Assembly: GCF_004752005.1 (NCBI RefSeq)
Contig: NZ_CP038493.1
Coordinates: forward strand, 372,001 to 436,000
From: Thalassotalea sp. HSM 43
Lineage (GTDB): Bacteria; Pseudomonadota; Gammaproteobacteria; Enterobacterales; Alteromonadaceae
Length of the DNA stretch: 64,000 bases
Direction: 5' to 3'
Positions 15,986 through 25,042 of the stretch are shown here, piece after piece. Position 1 is the stretch's first letter. Each line of letters starts with the position of its first letter. The notes under the pieces were generated by a model. It saw nothing but the letters and a program-made list of their open reading frames with translations. It was not told where the DNA came from and did not search any database. The translations under genes and the position numbers were made by a program.

Positions 15986-18900
15986 ATGACATCCGCTGCT
16001 GATTTATTTACACCGGCATTAGCTGCTGGCAAACAAGCACACAAAGATAAGAAACAATGGCTAAATTTGGCCGGCTCTAGTGATACTCTTGCGGTCTATC
16101 ATGGTGCCGTGAACCATAAAGGCTTAACGCTATTGGTGACACAAGATACCGCTTGTGCCCTGCGTCTTGAGCACGAATTGCTAAGCATTAACACCGCCGA
16201 TTTGCCGATTTGTCTGTTTCCTGATTGGGAAACCTTACCATACGATAACTTTTCACCGCACCAAGATATTATTTCGCAGCGCTTACTGACCTTGTATCAG
16301 TTGAGCCGCATGAGTATGGGCATCGTTATCGTTCCAGCGCATACCTTGAGTCATCGCATCGCGCCGAAAAGCTACATTGACGCCAACAGTTTGATGATCA
16401 AAACCGGTGATAACAAAGATATTGGCAAACTGCGCTTAGAGCTTGAACAAAGTGGTTATCGCGCCGTCGATCAGGTGCTTGAGCACGGCGAGTTTTCAGC
16501 ACGGGGCTCGATTGTTGATTTGTTTCCTATGGGCAGCAAACAGCCGTACCGCCTTGACTTTTTTGATGATGAAATTGAAACCATACGTACCTTTGATGTG
16601 GATACGCAACGCTCAATTGATAGCATCAAGTCGATAGAATTATTACCGGCGCATGAGTTCCCAACCGATCAAGACGCCATCAACCGTTTTCGTGGCCAAT
16701 ATCGTGAACAGCTGAAAGTCAGTAACGACAAAGACTCCATTTATTATCAAGTATCCAAAGGCATAATGCCGGCGGGTATTGAATACTACTTGCCGTTATT
16801 TTTTGAGCAAACACAAACCTTGTTTGATTATTTGCCAGACAATACTTTGCTGATGTCTTACGGCGATATTGAATTGCACATCGACCAGTTTGTGCATGAC
16901 ACCGCCTATCGTTATGAAGATCGTCGCTACGATCCATTGCGACCGTTATTACCGCCAGCGTCATTGTTTTTAGCCAAAGACCAATTATTTGCGCAGTTTA
17001 AACAATACAACCGTATTGAACTTGGTAAAGCGGCGACTGAAAGCGGTGGCAAACTAGAATTTGCCACATCGGCATTGCCATCGGTTGCGGTTAACCACCA
17101 ACTCAAGCAACCCCTTGCCAGTTTGTTAGAGTTTCTCGCGCAATGCGCAGAGCAACAATTGCCAGTGTTATTTATCGCCGAATCCGAAGGCCGACGTGAA
17201 ACTTTATTAGAGCTTTTGGCACGAGAGCAAATAAACCCCGAACAAGTGGCCAATATCGATGCCTTTGTTGAATCTGGCTTAAGCCAAGCGGTCACGGTAA
17301 ACGCCCTAGCCCATGGTTTTATTCATCAAGGCGCGCATCAATTTGCGATAATAACCGAAGACGACCTGTTCACTGACCGCGTCAAACAACGACGTCGCTC
17401 AAGCAAGGCCCAAGAAACCAATTCCGAAGCGATTTTCAAAAACCTGACGGAACTGTCTATTGGTCAACCTGTGGTTCACATTGAACATGGTATTGGCCGC
17501 TATCAAGGGCTGCAAAGCTTTGAGAACCAAGGTATCACCACCGAGTTTTTAACATTAACCTATGCCAATGACGCTAAGTTGTATGTGCCGGTATCATCAC
17601 TGCACTTAATTTCGCGCTACAGTGGTGCCGACAGCGACAGTACACCGCTGCATAAATTAGGTACTGACGCGTGGCAAAAAGCTAAGAAAAAAGCTGCCGA
17701 AAGAGTACAAGATGTCGCTGCAGAATTACTCGACATTTACGCCAAGCGCGAAAGCAGCCACGGCTATCAGTTTAAACGCGACAAAAACGATTATCGCGCC
17801 TTTAGTGAAAGCTTTGGTTTTGAAGAAACCGACGATCAACAAAACGCCATCATCAATGTCGTCGCTGACATGCTCGATCACAAGCCGATGGACCGCTTAG
17901 TGTGTGGTGACGTTGGTTTTGGTAAAACCGAGGTGGCTATGCGCGCAGCGTTTGTCGCCGCTAACGATGGCAAACAAGTGGTGGTTTTGGTGCCAACCAC
18001 CTTATTGGCGCAACAACATTACGAAAACTTTAAAGACCGTTTTGCCAACTGGCCGATGAACATTGAAGTACTGTCTCGTTTTAAAACGGCAAAGCAACAA
18101 AAACAAGTCATTGAGCAAGTCGCCAGTGGCCAAATCGATATTCTTATAGGTACTCACAAGTTGTTATCTGATGACATTAAGTACCATGATTTGGGCTTAT
18201 TGGTGGTAGATGAAGAGCATCGCTTTGGTGTCAAACAAAAAGAGAAAATCAAACGCCTTAGAGCTAATGTGGATATTCTCACCCTAACCGCAACGCCAAT
18301 CCCAAGAACCTTGAATATGGCGATGGGTGGTATGCGTGATCTATCGATTATTGCTACGCCACCAGCGAAACGTTTGGCGGTAAAAACCTTTGTCCGTGAG
18401 CGCGATAATGGCCTCATTCGAGAGTCGGTGCTGCGTGAAATATTACGTGGTGGTCAGGTATACTTTTTACACAACAACGTAAAAACCATCGAAAAAACCG
18501 CGGCCGAGTTACAAGAGTTACTGCCCGAAGCGAAAATCGTTGTCGCTCACGGGCAAATGCGTGAGCGCGATCTAGAACAGATCATGAGTGACTTTTATCA
18601 CCAACGTTATAATGTATTGGTGTGTACCACCATTATTGAAACCGGTATTGATGTACCAACTGCCAACACCATCATCATGGACAGAGCCGATCATTTAGGT
18701 TTGGCGCAATTGCACCAATTGCGTGGCCGCGTTGGCCGCTCACATCATCAGGCTTATGCTTACCTACTGACACCGAATCCTAAACGCATGACCAAAGACG
18801 CGCTTAAACGCTTGGACGCCATTGCTCAGTTAGAAGACTTGGGCGCAGGTTTTGCCCTTGCGACCCACGATTTGGAAATTCGTGGTGCCGGTGAACTGTT

Positions 18901-19471
18901 AGGTGAAGATCAATCAGGGCAAATGGCCAGTGTTGGTTTTAGTTTGTATATGGAAATGCTCGATCAGGCAGTTGCCGCATTAAAAGATGGCAAAACGCCG
19001 TCTTTAGAGGATCTAACGACGAAACAAACCGAAGTGGATTTAAAGCTACCGGCGATATTGCCAGATGATTATATTGGTGATGTGAATATGCGCTTGTCAC
19101 TATACAAGCGTATTGCCAGCGCCAATAACAACGATGATTTAGATGATATTCAAGTCGAACTGATCGATCGCTTTGGCTTATTACCGGCGCATGCAAAAAA
19201 TCTATTTCATACCGCTAAGTTAAAAATCCAAGCACAACGTTTAGGTATTAAGCGAGTTGATGCCAGCGCCAAGACTGGTAGTATTGAATTTAGTAACGAT
19301 ACCAAGGTCGATCCGATGCATATTATCGGTTTGATGCAGCGCCAACCTGCGGTATATAGAATGGATGGTGCCAATAAGTTAAAATTCGCCTTGGATGCGG
19401 AAGACGGTGGCAAACGAATTAGCGCCGTTAATCAATTATTAACGGAACTTGGTCAGACGGTTGCTGCCTAA
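15986..19471 (+). CDS. mfd: Transcription-repair coupling factor Mfd
   Basis: Mfd removes RNA polymerase stalled at DNA lesions and recruits UvrA for excision repair. The N-terminal UvrB-homology region includes FPDWETLPYDNFSPHQD. The RNA polymerase-interacting segment has VVHIEHGIGRYQGL. The SF2 translocase follows, with Walker A GDVGFGKTE, the DEEH box and LTATPIPRTLNMA. The RecG-like TRG region has HDLEIRGAGELLGEDQSG, and the C-terminal D7 domain completes the protein. The length of 1,161 residues is typical. It is probably monocistronic or leads into csiV 116 bases downstream. Confidence 0.97.
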   Translation: MTSAADLFTPALAAGKQAHKDKKQWLNLAGSSDTLAVYHGAVNHKGLTLLVTQDTACALRLEHELLSINTADLPICLFPDWETLPYDNFSPHQDIISQRLLTLYQLSRMSMGIVIVPAHTLSHRIAPKSYIDANSLMIKTGDNKDIGKLRLELEQSGYRAVDQVLEHGEFSARGSIVDLFPMGSKQPYRLDFFDDEIETIRTFDVDTQRSIDSIKSIELLPAHEFPTDQDAINRFRGQYREQLKVSNDKDSIYYQVSKGIMPAGIEYYLPLFFEQTQTLFDYLPDNTLLMSYGDIELHIDQFVHDTAYRYEDRRYDPLRPLLPPASLFLAKDQLFAQFKQYNRIELGKAATESGGKLEFATSALPSVAVNHQLKQPLASLLEFLAQCAEQQLPVLFIAESEGRRETLLELLAREQINPEQVANIDAFVESGLSQAVTVNALAHGFIHQGAHQFAIITEDDLFTDRVKQRRRSSKAQETNSEAIFKNLTELSIGQPVVHIEHGIGRYQGLQSFENQGITTEFLTLTYANDAKLYVPVSSLHLISRYSGADSDSTPLHKLGTDAWQKAKKKAAERVQDVAAELLDIYAKRESSHGYQFKRDKNDYRAFSESFGFEETDDQQNAIINVVADMLDHKPMDRLVCGDVGFGKTEVAMRAAFVAANDGKQVVVLVPTTLLAQQHYENFKDRFANWPMNIEVLSRFKTAKQQKQVIEQVASGQIDILIGTHKLLSDDIKYHDLGLLVVDEEHRFGVKQKEKIKRLRANVDILTLTATPIPRTLNMAMGGMRDLSIIATPPAKRLAVKTFVRERDNGLIRESVLREILRGGQVYFLHNNVKTIEKTAAELQELLPEAKIVVAHGQMRERDLEQIMSDFYHQRYNVLVCTTIIETGIDVPTANTIIMDRADHLGLAQLHQLRGRVGRSHHQAYAYLLTPNPKRMTKDALKRLDAIAQLEDLGAGFALATHDLEIRGAGELLGEDQSGQMASVGFSLYMEMLDQAVAALKDGKTPSLEDLTTKQTEVDLKLPAILPDDYIGDVNMRLSLYKRIASANNNDDLDDIQVELIDRFGLLPAHAKNLFHTAKLKIQAQRLGIKRVDASAKTGSIEFSNDTKVDPMHIIGLMQRQPAVYRMDGANKLKFALDAEDGGKRISAVNQLLTELGQTVAA

Positions 19472-19587
19472 TAGGCAGCATTAGGTTAAGCTATACGCTC
19501 GCCGTTTCGCTAAACTATATAAAAGACAGCGTCGCCAAAGACGTTGTCAAAACAGCAAAGATAACAATAAACACAGGTTTGTAATAC

Positions 19588-20865
19588 ATGCGGTTAAACA
19601 CGATTCGAACATTTGTTAAACGATTCATCTCTGATAAATCACAGGCGATTAATACGCAAGCTAAATGCACAGCTTTGACTGTCTTGGCGCCTGTATTGTT
19701 CGCCTCAAGCCATGCTATGGCACAAACCAACGACACTAAAGACAATGCCCGTTGGTTTGAAATTGAAGTTATATTACTAGAGCAGTTACAAGACAAGTCA
19801 CGTATCAATGAGAATTTTGATGTATTGAGTTTGAATAACCAAGCCTTAACGCGCAAGGCGCATTTAGATTTAGTCGCAGACCAATTAAATCAAGTAGTTA
19901 ATTACAAAAATCAATTATCTGATTGTAAAAACACCATAGACTTTTCGACCATAGGCGGCATGCCTGAAGATGAGTTTATGGATACCGAATACGAGCCAGT
20001 AACTGAACAAGGCGATGCCTCAGCAATTACCAATAACGAGCAAGCAAAAGCCGCCGAACCATTATTTAACGATGACTTGTTGACTGGTGATAGTGCAACA
20101 AGTTTAACCGATAACGGTTGTGGCTTTGCCTTTAGTGAAGAAGCCCACCTTGAATCGGAATATTACGAAATTCCGCACATTGTCACCGCCAAAGAAGATG
20201 TTTATGCCAATGTGCCTTATTTGCTTGATCAAAGCAGTTTAAAGTTAAGCCATATTCGCAAAGCCATGGCGCGTTCGAAAAACTTCCGCCCACTATTGCA
20301 TATGGGCTGGCGACAAATTGGTGAACCGGTTAATCAAGCCACACCAGTGCGCATTATCGCTGGTGAAAACAGCCAATTGATCGACAGTGAAGGCAATCAA
20401 ACAGTTGAAGCTGAAAAGCTTACCGCTTCGCAAGCCCAACAGTTGATTCAAAATCATATTCAACAAGCCATTACAGCGGCACGCAGCAGCAATGATACAA
20501 GCGCTGAAGTGCGACACGTGCGTGACAACACTTTAGAGCCGTTGATTGAAGAAGCGCAAATAGTGGATGTTGATTTAGGTATCGATAGCATCGATTTTGG
20601 TGATGACAATAAAGATCAACAAGTGTTTAAAATCGATGGTTTATTTAGAGTGCATTTGGATCATTACCTATTTATTAATGCCCACTTCGACGTGTTAGAT
20701 GAAAATGATAAAGGTGAAACCATCAGCATACCGTTTAAGCAAAACCGTCGAGTGATCAGTGGTGAAGTACACTATTTTGACCACCCTTATATGGGCATGA
20801 TCGTACAAATTCGTCGCTTTACTAAACCTAAAACTGAAGCAGAGTCTGCACAAGGTTCAGAGTAA
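19588..20865 (+). CDS. csiV: Peptidoglycan-binding protein CsiV homologue
   Basis: CsiV was described in Vibrio cholerae as a periplasmic peptidoglycan-binding protein that regulates cell-wall assembly through the LpoA/PBP1a pathway. This 425-residue protein has an export signal (LTVLAPVLFASSHAMAQ, about residues 30-46). After it comes the characteristic opening WFEIEVILLEQL, and the C-terminal domain contains VHLDHYLFINAHFDV and VISGEVHYFDHPYMGMIVQI. Its place directly after mfd matches the usual neighbourhood. The middle, acidic, Gln/Asn-rich region is poorly conserved in appearance. The family call is good; the function is transferred from Vibrio. Confidence 0.85.
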   Translation: MRLNTIRTFVKRFISDKSQAINTQAKCTALTVLAPVLFASSHAMAQTNDTKDNARWFEIEVILLEQLQDKSRINENFDVLSLNNQALTRKAHLDLVADQLNQVVNYKNQLSDCKNTIDFSTIGGMPEDEFMDTEYEPVTEQGDASAITNNEQAKAAEPLFNDDLLTGDSATSLTDNGCGFAFSEEAHLESEYYEIPHIVTAKEDVYANVPYLLDQSSLKLSHIRKAMARSKNFRPLLHMGWRQIGEPVNQATPVRIIAGENSQLIDSEGNQTVEAEKLTASQAQQLIQNHIQQAITAARSSNDTSAEVRHVRDNTLEPLIEEAQIVDVDLGIDSIDFGDDNKDQQVFKIDGLFRVHLDHYLFINAHFDVLDENDKGETISIPFKQNRRVISGEVHYFDHPYMGMIVQIRRFTKPKTEAESAQGSE

Positions 20866-20900
20866 GGCGCTAGCCTCAACTGAGCTTACTTAAGTCGTTA

Positions 20901-20951
20901 CTGTGCTTAACTGTGTTTAACTGTGTATTAACAGGCTTAACTGTGTTTTAA
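20901..20951. repeat. Short tandem repeat between csiV and the DUF1244 gene
   Basis: A 10-11-bp unit CTGTGTTTAA repeats about five times with small changes (CTGTGCTTAA, CTGTGTATTAA, CAGGCTTAA, CTGTGTTTTAA). It is non-coding and ends just before the ribosome-binding region of the next gene. Confidence 0.7.
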
Positions 20952-20972
20952 CTAATCAACGGGACAGATACC

Positions 20973-21266
20973 ATGACTAAACAGCAACAAACAGAAGTTG
21001 AAGCAGCCGTATTTCGCCGCTTATTAAAGCATTTGGACACTCGTAAAGATGTACAAAACATTGAGTTAATGATTTTGGCGGGTTTTTGCCGAAATTGTTT
21101 TTCGAAATGGACGGTGCAAGAAGCCGAAAATCTAGGTCTAGAAATGGATATAGATACCGCGCGCGAACAAGTGTACGGTATGCCATATGCTGAATGGAAA
21201 GATAAATACCAAACGCCAGCGACCAAAGAGCAACTTGAGCAATACGAACAACTCAACAAAAAATAA
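20973..21266 (+). CDS. DUF1244 family protein
   Basis: This 97-residue cytoplasmic protein matches DUF1244 throughout. Diagnostic stretches are VFRRLLKHLDTRKDVQN, IELMILAGFCRNCFSKW and YGMPYAEWKDKYQ. The paired cysteines in GFCRNCF are conserved in the family and may bind a metal. Its function is unknown. It stands alone between csiV and the isochorismatase-like gene; a perfect 12-bp inverted repeat follows at 21295-21329. Confidence 0.88.
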   Translation: MTKQQQTEVEAAVFRRLLKHLDTRKDVQNIELMILAGFCRNCFSKWTVQEAENLGLEMDIDTAREQVYGMPYAEWKDKYQTPATKEQLEQYEQLNKK

Positions 21267-21294
21267 GCAGTGTAAGCCGCTTAGAGTTTAAGAG

Positions 21295-21329
21295 GTTATG
21301 CCAATTATTACCTAATCAATTGGCATAAC
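21295..21329. terminator. Perfect 12-bp inverted repeat, terminator or operator
   Basis: The arms GTTATGCCAATT and AATTGGCATAAC match exactly around an 11-base loop. It lies 28 bases after the DUF1244 stop and 22 bases before the isochorismatase start. There is no U-run on either side, so it may be an mRNA-stabilising hairpin or an operator for the downstream gene rather than a standard terminator. Confidence 0.55.
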
Positions 21330-21351
21330 TATATCTACAGGTATCTGCACT

Positions 21352-21891
21352 ATGTTAAAGCCTAATAATACAGCCTTTGTATTGGTGGATGTTCAAGGAC
21401 GCTTGGCGACTTTGATGCACGACAAACAAAGTTTATTCTCAAATTTGCAAAAGCTGATCAAAAGCCTGCAAATTTTAGGTGTGCCGATTATTTGGCTAGA
21501 ACAAATGCCACAAGCAATTGGCACAACGTCGATGGTTCTCGCCTCGTTGTTGCCTAAACAACAACCGATCGTTAAAAGCAGCTTTAGCGCCTGGGCCAAT
21601 AATGAATTTGTTGATGCCGTTAAGGCCAGCGGCGCTAAAAGTATTTTAGTGGCAGGAATCGAAGCGCATGTTTGTGTCTATCAAACCGCCACAGATTTAT
21701 TTGATAATGGTTTTGATGTCGAAGTAATCGCAGACGCAGTATCATCGCGCTCAAGTGCCAACAAGCATATTGCCTTAACTAAGATGCAGCAATATGGCCT
21801 TAAATTAAGCAGTACTGAAATGGCGCTGTTTGAATTAATGGGTAATGCCGAAAGCAAAGCATTCAAACAGATCATCAAGATAATTAAATAG
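21352..21891 (+). CDS. Isochorismatase-family cysteine hydrolase
   Basis: This 179-residue protein has the isochorismatase/nicotinamidase fold. The N-terminal aspartate is in FVLVDVQGRLA (about residue 13). The lysine is in VKSSFSAW (about residue 78). The catalytic cysteine region ILVAGIEAHVCVYQTATDLF lies near residues 100-119, followed by DAVSSRS. That is the Asp-Lys-Cys triad expected of the family. It resembles the YcaC-type subgroup, whose substrates are not well known, so no substrate is proposed. Confidence 0.9.
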   Translation: MLKPNNTAFVLVDVQGRLATLMHDKQSLFSNLQKLIKSLQILGVPIIWLEQMPQAIGTTSMVLASLLPKQQPIVKSSFSAWANNEFVDAVKASGAKSILVAGIEAHVCVYQTATDLFDNGFDVEVIADAVSSRSSANKHIALTKMQQYGLKLSSTEMALFELMGNAESKAFKQIIKIIK

Positions 21892-21953
21892 CGGTTAACT
21901 TAATGACCGTTATTAATACTGAGCTAGGTTGAGCTAGCATGGGCTCAACTGAA

Positions 21954-22643
21954 CTAGACCGAGGCTATTTCCTTTTCCGTTAAGTAACGCCATTCGCCTA
22001 GGCTCATATCTGGATCTAACTCTATCTCGCCTATTTGCTCCCGATGTAAGCCGACCACACGATTGCCTATGGCAGCAAACATACGTTTCACCTGATGGTA
22101 TTTGCCTTCGGTGATGGTCAGCAGTGCTTCTTTTTCCGCTAATATTTCAAGAATTGCCGGTTTGGTTAGGTTCTTTTCATTTTGCAACTGCACGCCATCT
22201 TTAAAGCTCTCTATCGCACTCTCTGGGATTGGTTTCGATGTTTGTACACGATAGCGTTTAGCACACGATTTTTTCGGTGAGGTAATACGGTGCGACCATT
22301 GACCATCATCGGTGACTAAAACTAGCCCTGTGGTATCCGCATCAAGGCGACCAGCGATGTGCAAATCAAAGGCTCGATCAATTTCTAGCAGGTGTAACAC
22401 TGACGGGTATAATTCATCGACGTTAGAGCAAATACAATCCATCGGTTTGTGCAACATAATATAACGCGCTTTGGCAAACGACAGCTGCCTGCCATCTAAT
22501 CGCACGTCAGATTCTTCATAGACTTGGGCGCCTGGGTCTTTCTCTATCTCACCATTAACCTTGATCAAACCTTGTTTAAGCAGCTTTTTCGCTTCACTGC
22601 GGCTTAATTCAGTACAACGGCATATATATTTATCAAGTCTCAT
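21954..22643 (-). CDS. rsuA: 16S rRNA pseudouridine(516) synthase
   Basis: RsuA isomerises U516 of 16S rRNA to pseudouridine during small-subunit assembly. An N-terminal S4 RNA-binding domain (MRLDKYICRCTELSRSEAKK) is followed by the synthase domain with the catalytic aspartate in AGRLDADTTGLV and the motifs DGQWSHRITSP and EGKYHQVKRMFAA. I chose the ATG at 22641-22643, which gives MRLDKY, as in E. coli RsuA. A TTG three codons upstream would add three residues. The length, 229 residues, is normal. It ends the minus-strand run that begins with the PilZ/ParA genes, separated from them by a terminator. Confidence 0.93.
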   Translation of the reverse strand: MRLDKYICRCTELSRSEAKKLLKQGLIKVNGEIEKDPGAQVYEESDVRLDGRQLSFAKARYIMLHKPMDCICSNVDELYPSVLHLLEIDRAFDLHIAGRLDADTTGLVLVTDDGQWSHRITSPKKSCAKRYRVQTSKPIPESAIESFKDGVQLQNEKNLTKPAILEILAEKEALLTITEGKYHQVKRMFAAIGNRVVGLHREQIGEIELDPDMSLGEWRYLTEKEIASV

Positions 22644-22670
22644 GGGCACCAATAAAACAGGCTAGAAAAT

Positions 22671-22705
22671 AAAAAACCGATAATAGCATAAGCTGTTATC
22701 GGCTT
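22671..22705 (-). terminator. Rho-independent terminator after the ParA-associated gene
   Basis: On the minus strand, GCCGATAACAGC pairs with GCTATTATCGG around a TTAT loop, followed by TTTTTT. It ends the ParA unit and separates it from rsuA. Confidence 0.85.
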
Positions 22706-22759
22706 TAAACAATCTTAACGGTTGTGACGCTCAACTATTGGTGAGTATGTCAGCGCTCG

Positions 22760-23131
22760 CTACTTTATATTGGATAATTGCAGTTTGGCCGGATTATCTT
22801 TAAAGAAAAAATTACTGACTAAAATTCTTAAAATACGCGATTTCGCGATCTTAGTATTTTCCGACAACTCATTTAACTGCTCAATAATATCTTCGCTCAA
22901 AGTGAAGGTTGCATGTTTAAAACAGCATTCTTCGGTAGTTTGAGCATTGTTATCACAAGACAACGTGCGCGCAATATGATCATTGATCAGCTGCGCCTGC
23001 GCCTGAATATCGGCACTCACGATTTGTGGCTGGCCAACGGCGTAGTTAGTCGCGTCATCAATAAATTCATCGACGGTAAAAGTACGTTCAACTCTAGTTT
23101 GTGACTTTTTCTTTAGATCAGCCAAACTCAT
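22760..23131 (-). CDS. Small ParA-associated protein, possible ribbon-helix-helix DNA binder
   Basis: This 123-residue protein overlaps the ParA gene by 14 bases, so the two are co-translated. Its N-terminus is basic (SLADLKKKSQTRVERTFTV). The C-terminal half (FTLSEDIIEQLNELSENT followed by KIAKSRILRILVSNFF) looks like a beta strand then two helices, as in CopG/MetJ-type folds. That suggests a DNA-binding partner for the ATPase, comparable to small centromere-binding proteins. The call rests on predicted secondary structure and neighbourhood, not a recognised family. Confidence 0.55.
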   Translation of the reverse strand: MSLADLKKKSQTRVERTFTVDEFIDDATNYAVGQPQIVSADIQAQAQLINDHIARTLSCDNNAQTTEECCFKHATFTLSEDIIEQLNELSENTKIAKSRILRILVSNFFFKDNPAKLQLSNIK

Positions 23132-23792
23132 AACTTAGCTCCTGCTTAATTGCCAGCATCTCTTCGGCAATTGAGCGGATTTCACTAGCAGCCTTACCTT
23201 TAGGCTCCACTTCAAGTACCGATGTGCCTTTCTCTTCACTATCATCGTAGACATTACGAGAATAGGTGATGGCCTCAAGCACATTAATGCCAAAGGAAGC
23301 ACACACTTCTTTCGCCTCAAGAATACGAGGCGCCTGATTTGGTAATGATGGACATTGCGTTATCACGAACGATGCGATCAATTTTGGGTTTACCATCTTA
23401 CAGGTGCTCAACATATCTTCCATATGCGGTGCGGTTTTTAAATCCCGACGCTTAGGTCGCATTGGGATAAGTACATGGTCGGCCACAGACATGGATGCAC
23501 GTAGCGCTAGATTATCCTGACCACCACAGTCAACAATCACATAGTCATAATGTTCATTAAGACTAAGCAGGTCATTACGAATTTTACCGTAAAGTTGAAT
23601 ACAATTGATGGTCGCTAATGATGGATCATTATTACGTGCCTGAATCCAATCAGACGTGGTACGTTGCGGGTCGCAATCGGCAATTAATACCGACGCTTTT
23701 TTATCATTGGCAAGATATACGGCAATATTTTGTGCCAGGCAGCTCTTGCCACTGCCGCCTTTCTCGCCACCTACTAACAAAATCATGGTCAA
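23118..23792 (-). CDS. ParA-family ATPase
   Basis: The deviant Walker A motif GGEKGGSGKSCLAQN sits at residues 8-22, with the paired lysines of ParA/MinD ATPases. The switch motifs ADCDPQRT and VIVDCGGQDN follow. At 224 residues it lacks the N-terminal DNA-binding domain of plasmid type Ia ParA and resembles small type Ib or orphan chromosomal members that position cargo. It is not next to a normal parB, gidA or replication origin in this window. The partner gene downstream and a PilZ gene upstream suggest a local positioning system. Confidence 0.87.
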   Translation of the reverse strand: MTMILLVGGEKGGSGKSCLAQNIAVYLANDKKASVLIADCDPQRTTSDWIQARNNDPSLATINCIQLYGKIRNDLLSLNEHYDYVIVDCGGQDNLALRASMSVADHVLIPMRPKRRDLKTAPHMEDMLSTCKMVNPKLIASFVITQCPSLPNQAPRILEAKEVCASFGINVLEAITYSRNVYDDSEEKGTSVLEVEPKGKAASEIRSIAEEMLAIKQELSYEFG

Positions 23793-23848
23793 TTTCCTTT
23801 AAATTTTTTTTCTTGGATATGCTTCAGAATAGTCGCCAAACGTGACAT

Positions 23849-24151
23849 TCAAGTCATCTGAAAACCGATGCTGTAAATGGCATCTTTGGTTTCGATACAA
23901 CGGATAACCTTTGCTTGCAGCGTACGACTTTCAGGATGATCTTCTTGAAATTTAAAATCAACCACAGTGCCAACGGCAATGGGGTAATCGTATTCAATGC
24001 GTAATCCGCCTTTAGAGAAATCTGCGCAAATACATTTGACTTTATGAGCTTGACCGTCAGCATCTCGCCAGGTCACATTAACGAGCTCACCTTCCATATC
24101 AATACGAAAAAATTGACGACGCTCGATTGGCTCTATATTGGTTTCTGACAT
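23849..24151 (-). CDS. PilZ domain c-di-GMP-binding protein
   Basis: This 100-residue single-domain protein has both PilZ ligand motifs. The arginine motif is ERRQFFR (residues 10-16), and the second motif ADFSKGGLRI (about residues 43-52) gives D-x-S-x-x-G. It should therefore bind cyclic di-GMP. It lies 56 bases upstream of the ParA-like gene on the same strand and may share its transcript, which would link second-messenger sensing with an ATPase-driven positioning system. That link is inference. A membrane diguanylate cyclase occurs at 41.1 kb. Confidence 0.88.
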   Translation of the reverse strand: MSETNIEPIERRQFFRIDMEGELVNVTWRDADGQAHKVKCICADFSKGGLRIEYDYPIAVGTVVDFKFQEDHPESRTLQAKVIRCIETKDAIYSIGFQMT

Positions 24152-24374
24152 TCTTATTTTTCCTATAGATTCAATTACTTTTAGCGTGGGGGCAAGTAGG
24201 ACATCGCTGTCCTAATCACACTATAACAGCAATATTTTAACAATTACAAATTTTTAATCATTGCAATTTTTTTAGGCTCTGGTCATTATGAACGCCATAA
24301 AAATGATAAAAAAAGACCTGCTAAGCCAGTAAAAATCTTGGCTAAAGCGGCTTTTATGGGGATGAAAAACATTC

Positions 24375-24896
24375 ATGATTTACCAAATCGAAGACAAAAA
24401 ACCGAGCTTTTCAGGCAATAATTTTATTGCCCCTAATGCCGTTGTTATTGGTGACGCCATTATTGAGAAGAACGCCAGCATCTGGTTTAACGTAGTAATT
24501 CGTGCCGATAATGACAAAATCGTTATTGGTGAGAATTCTAACATTCAAGATGGCAGTATTTTACACGTTGACCCGGGTCACCCAATGCTCATAGGTGACA
24601 ATGTTACCGTTGGTCATAAAGTCATGTTACATGGCTGCACAATTGGTGATAACAGCCTAATTGGCATGAACGCGGTGGTATTAAATGGTGCCAAAATCGG
24701 TAAAAACTGCATTATAGGTGCTAATGCATTAGTACCAGAAGGAATGGAAATAGCGGATGGTTCTATGGTTCTAGGCAGTCCAGGCAAGGTGGTAAAACAG
24801 TTGCAAGACAAACACATCGAGATGTTAAAATTTGCCGCTGATCATTATGTTGCTAACGGCGAACGATACAACCTGCACGGTAAAGTGATCGGTTAA
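24375..24896 (+). CDS. Gamma-carbonic anhydrase-like hexapeptide-repeat protein
   Basis: The 173 residues form a left-handed beta-helix of the YrdA/CaiE type, with hexapeptide repeats from about residue 10 to 135 (for example NAVVIGDAIIEKNASIWFN and IGDNSLIGMNAVVLNGAKIG). The likely metal histidines are in LHVDPGHPM, VGHKVM and LHGCTIG. Gamma-class carbonic anhydrases hydrate CO2, but many YrdA-like proteins have no shown activity. The gene stands alone between the PilZ gene and trmB and converges on trmB at a shared bidirectional terminator. Confidence 0.88.
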   Translation: MIYQIEDKKPSFSGNNFIAPNAVVIGDAIIEKNASIWFNVVIRADNDKIVIGENSNIQDGSILHVDPGHPMLIGDNVTVGHKVMLHGCTIGDNSLIGMNAVVLNGAKIGKNCIIGANALVPEGMEIADGSMVLGSPGKVVKQLQDKHIEMLKFAADHYVANGERYNLHGKVIG

Positions 24897-24976
24897 CCTT
24901 AAGTTGCGGTTCTATACAAGCTCTTATATAGGCTCTTATTTTAGCCTGCTGTATAAACACTAAAAACATCATCAAC

Positions 24977-25010
24977 AAAAAAGGGCTGGTATTTCTACCA
25001 GCCCTTTTTT
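24977..25010. terminator. Bidirectional terminator between the carbonic anhydrase-like gene and trmB
   Basis: A 9-bp stem GGGCTGGTA/TACCAGCCC is flanked by A6 on the left and T6 on the right, so it can stop transcripts from both converging genes. Confidence 0.92.
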
Positions 25011-25042
25011 AATGTGCTCAGCAAATATTGCTTTATGGCAAT

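Noticed and set aside
16719..17295. Minus-strand open frames inside mfd
   Set aside because: They are shadows of the mfd reading frame, without ribosome sites or recognisable domains.
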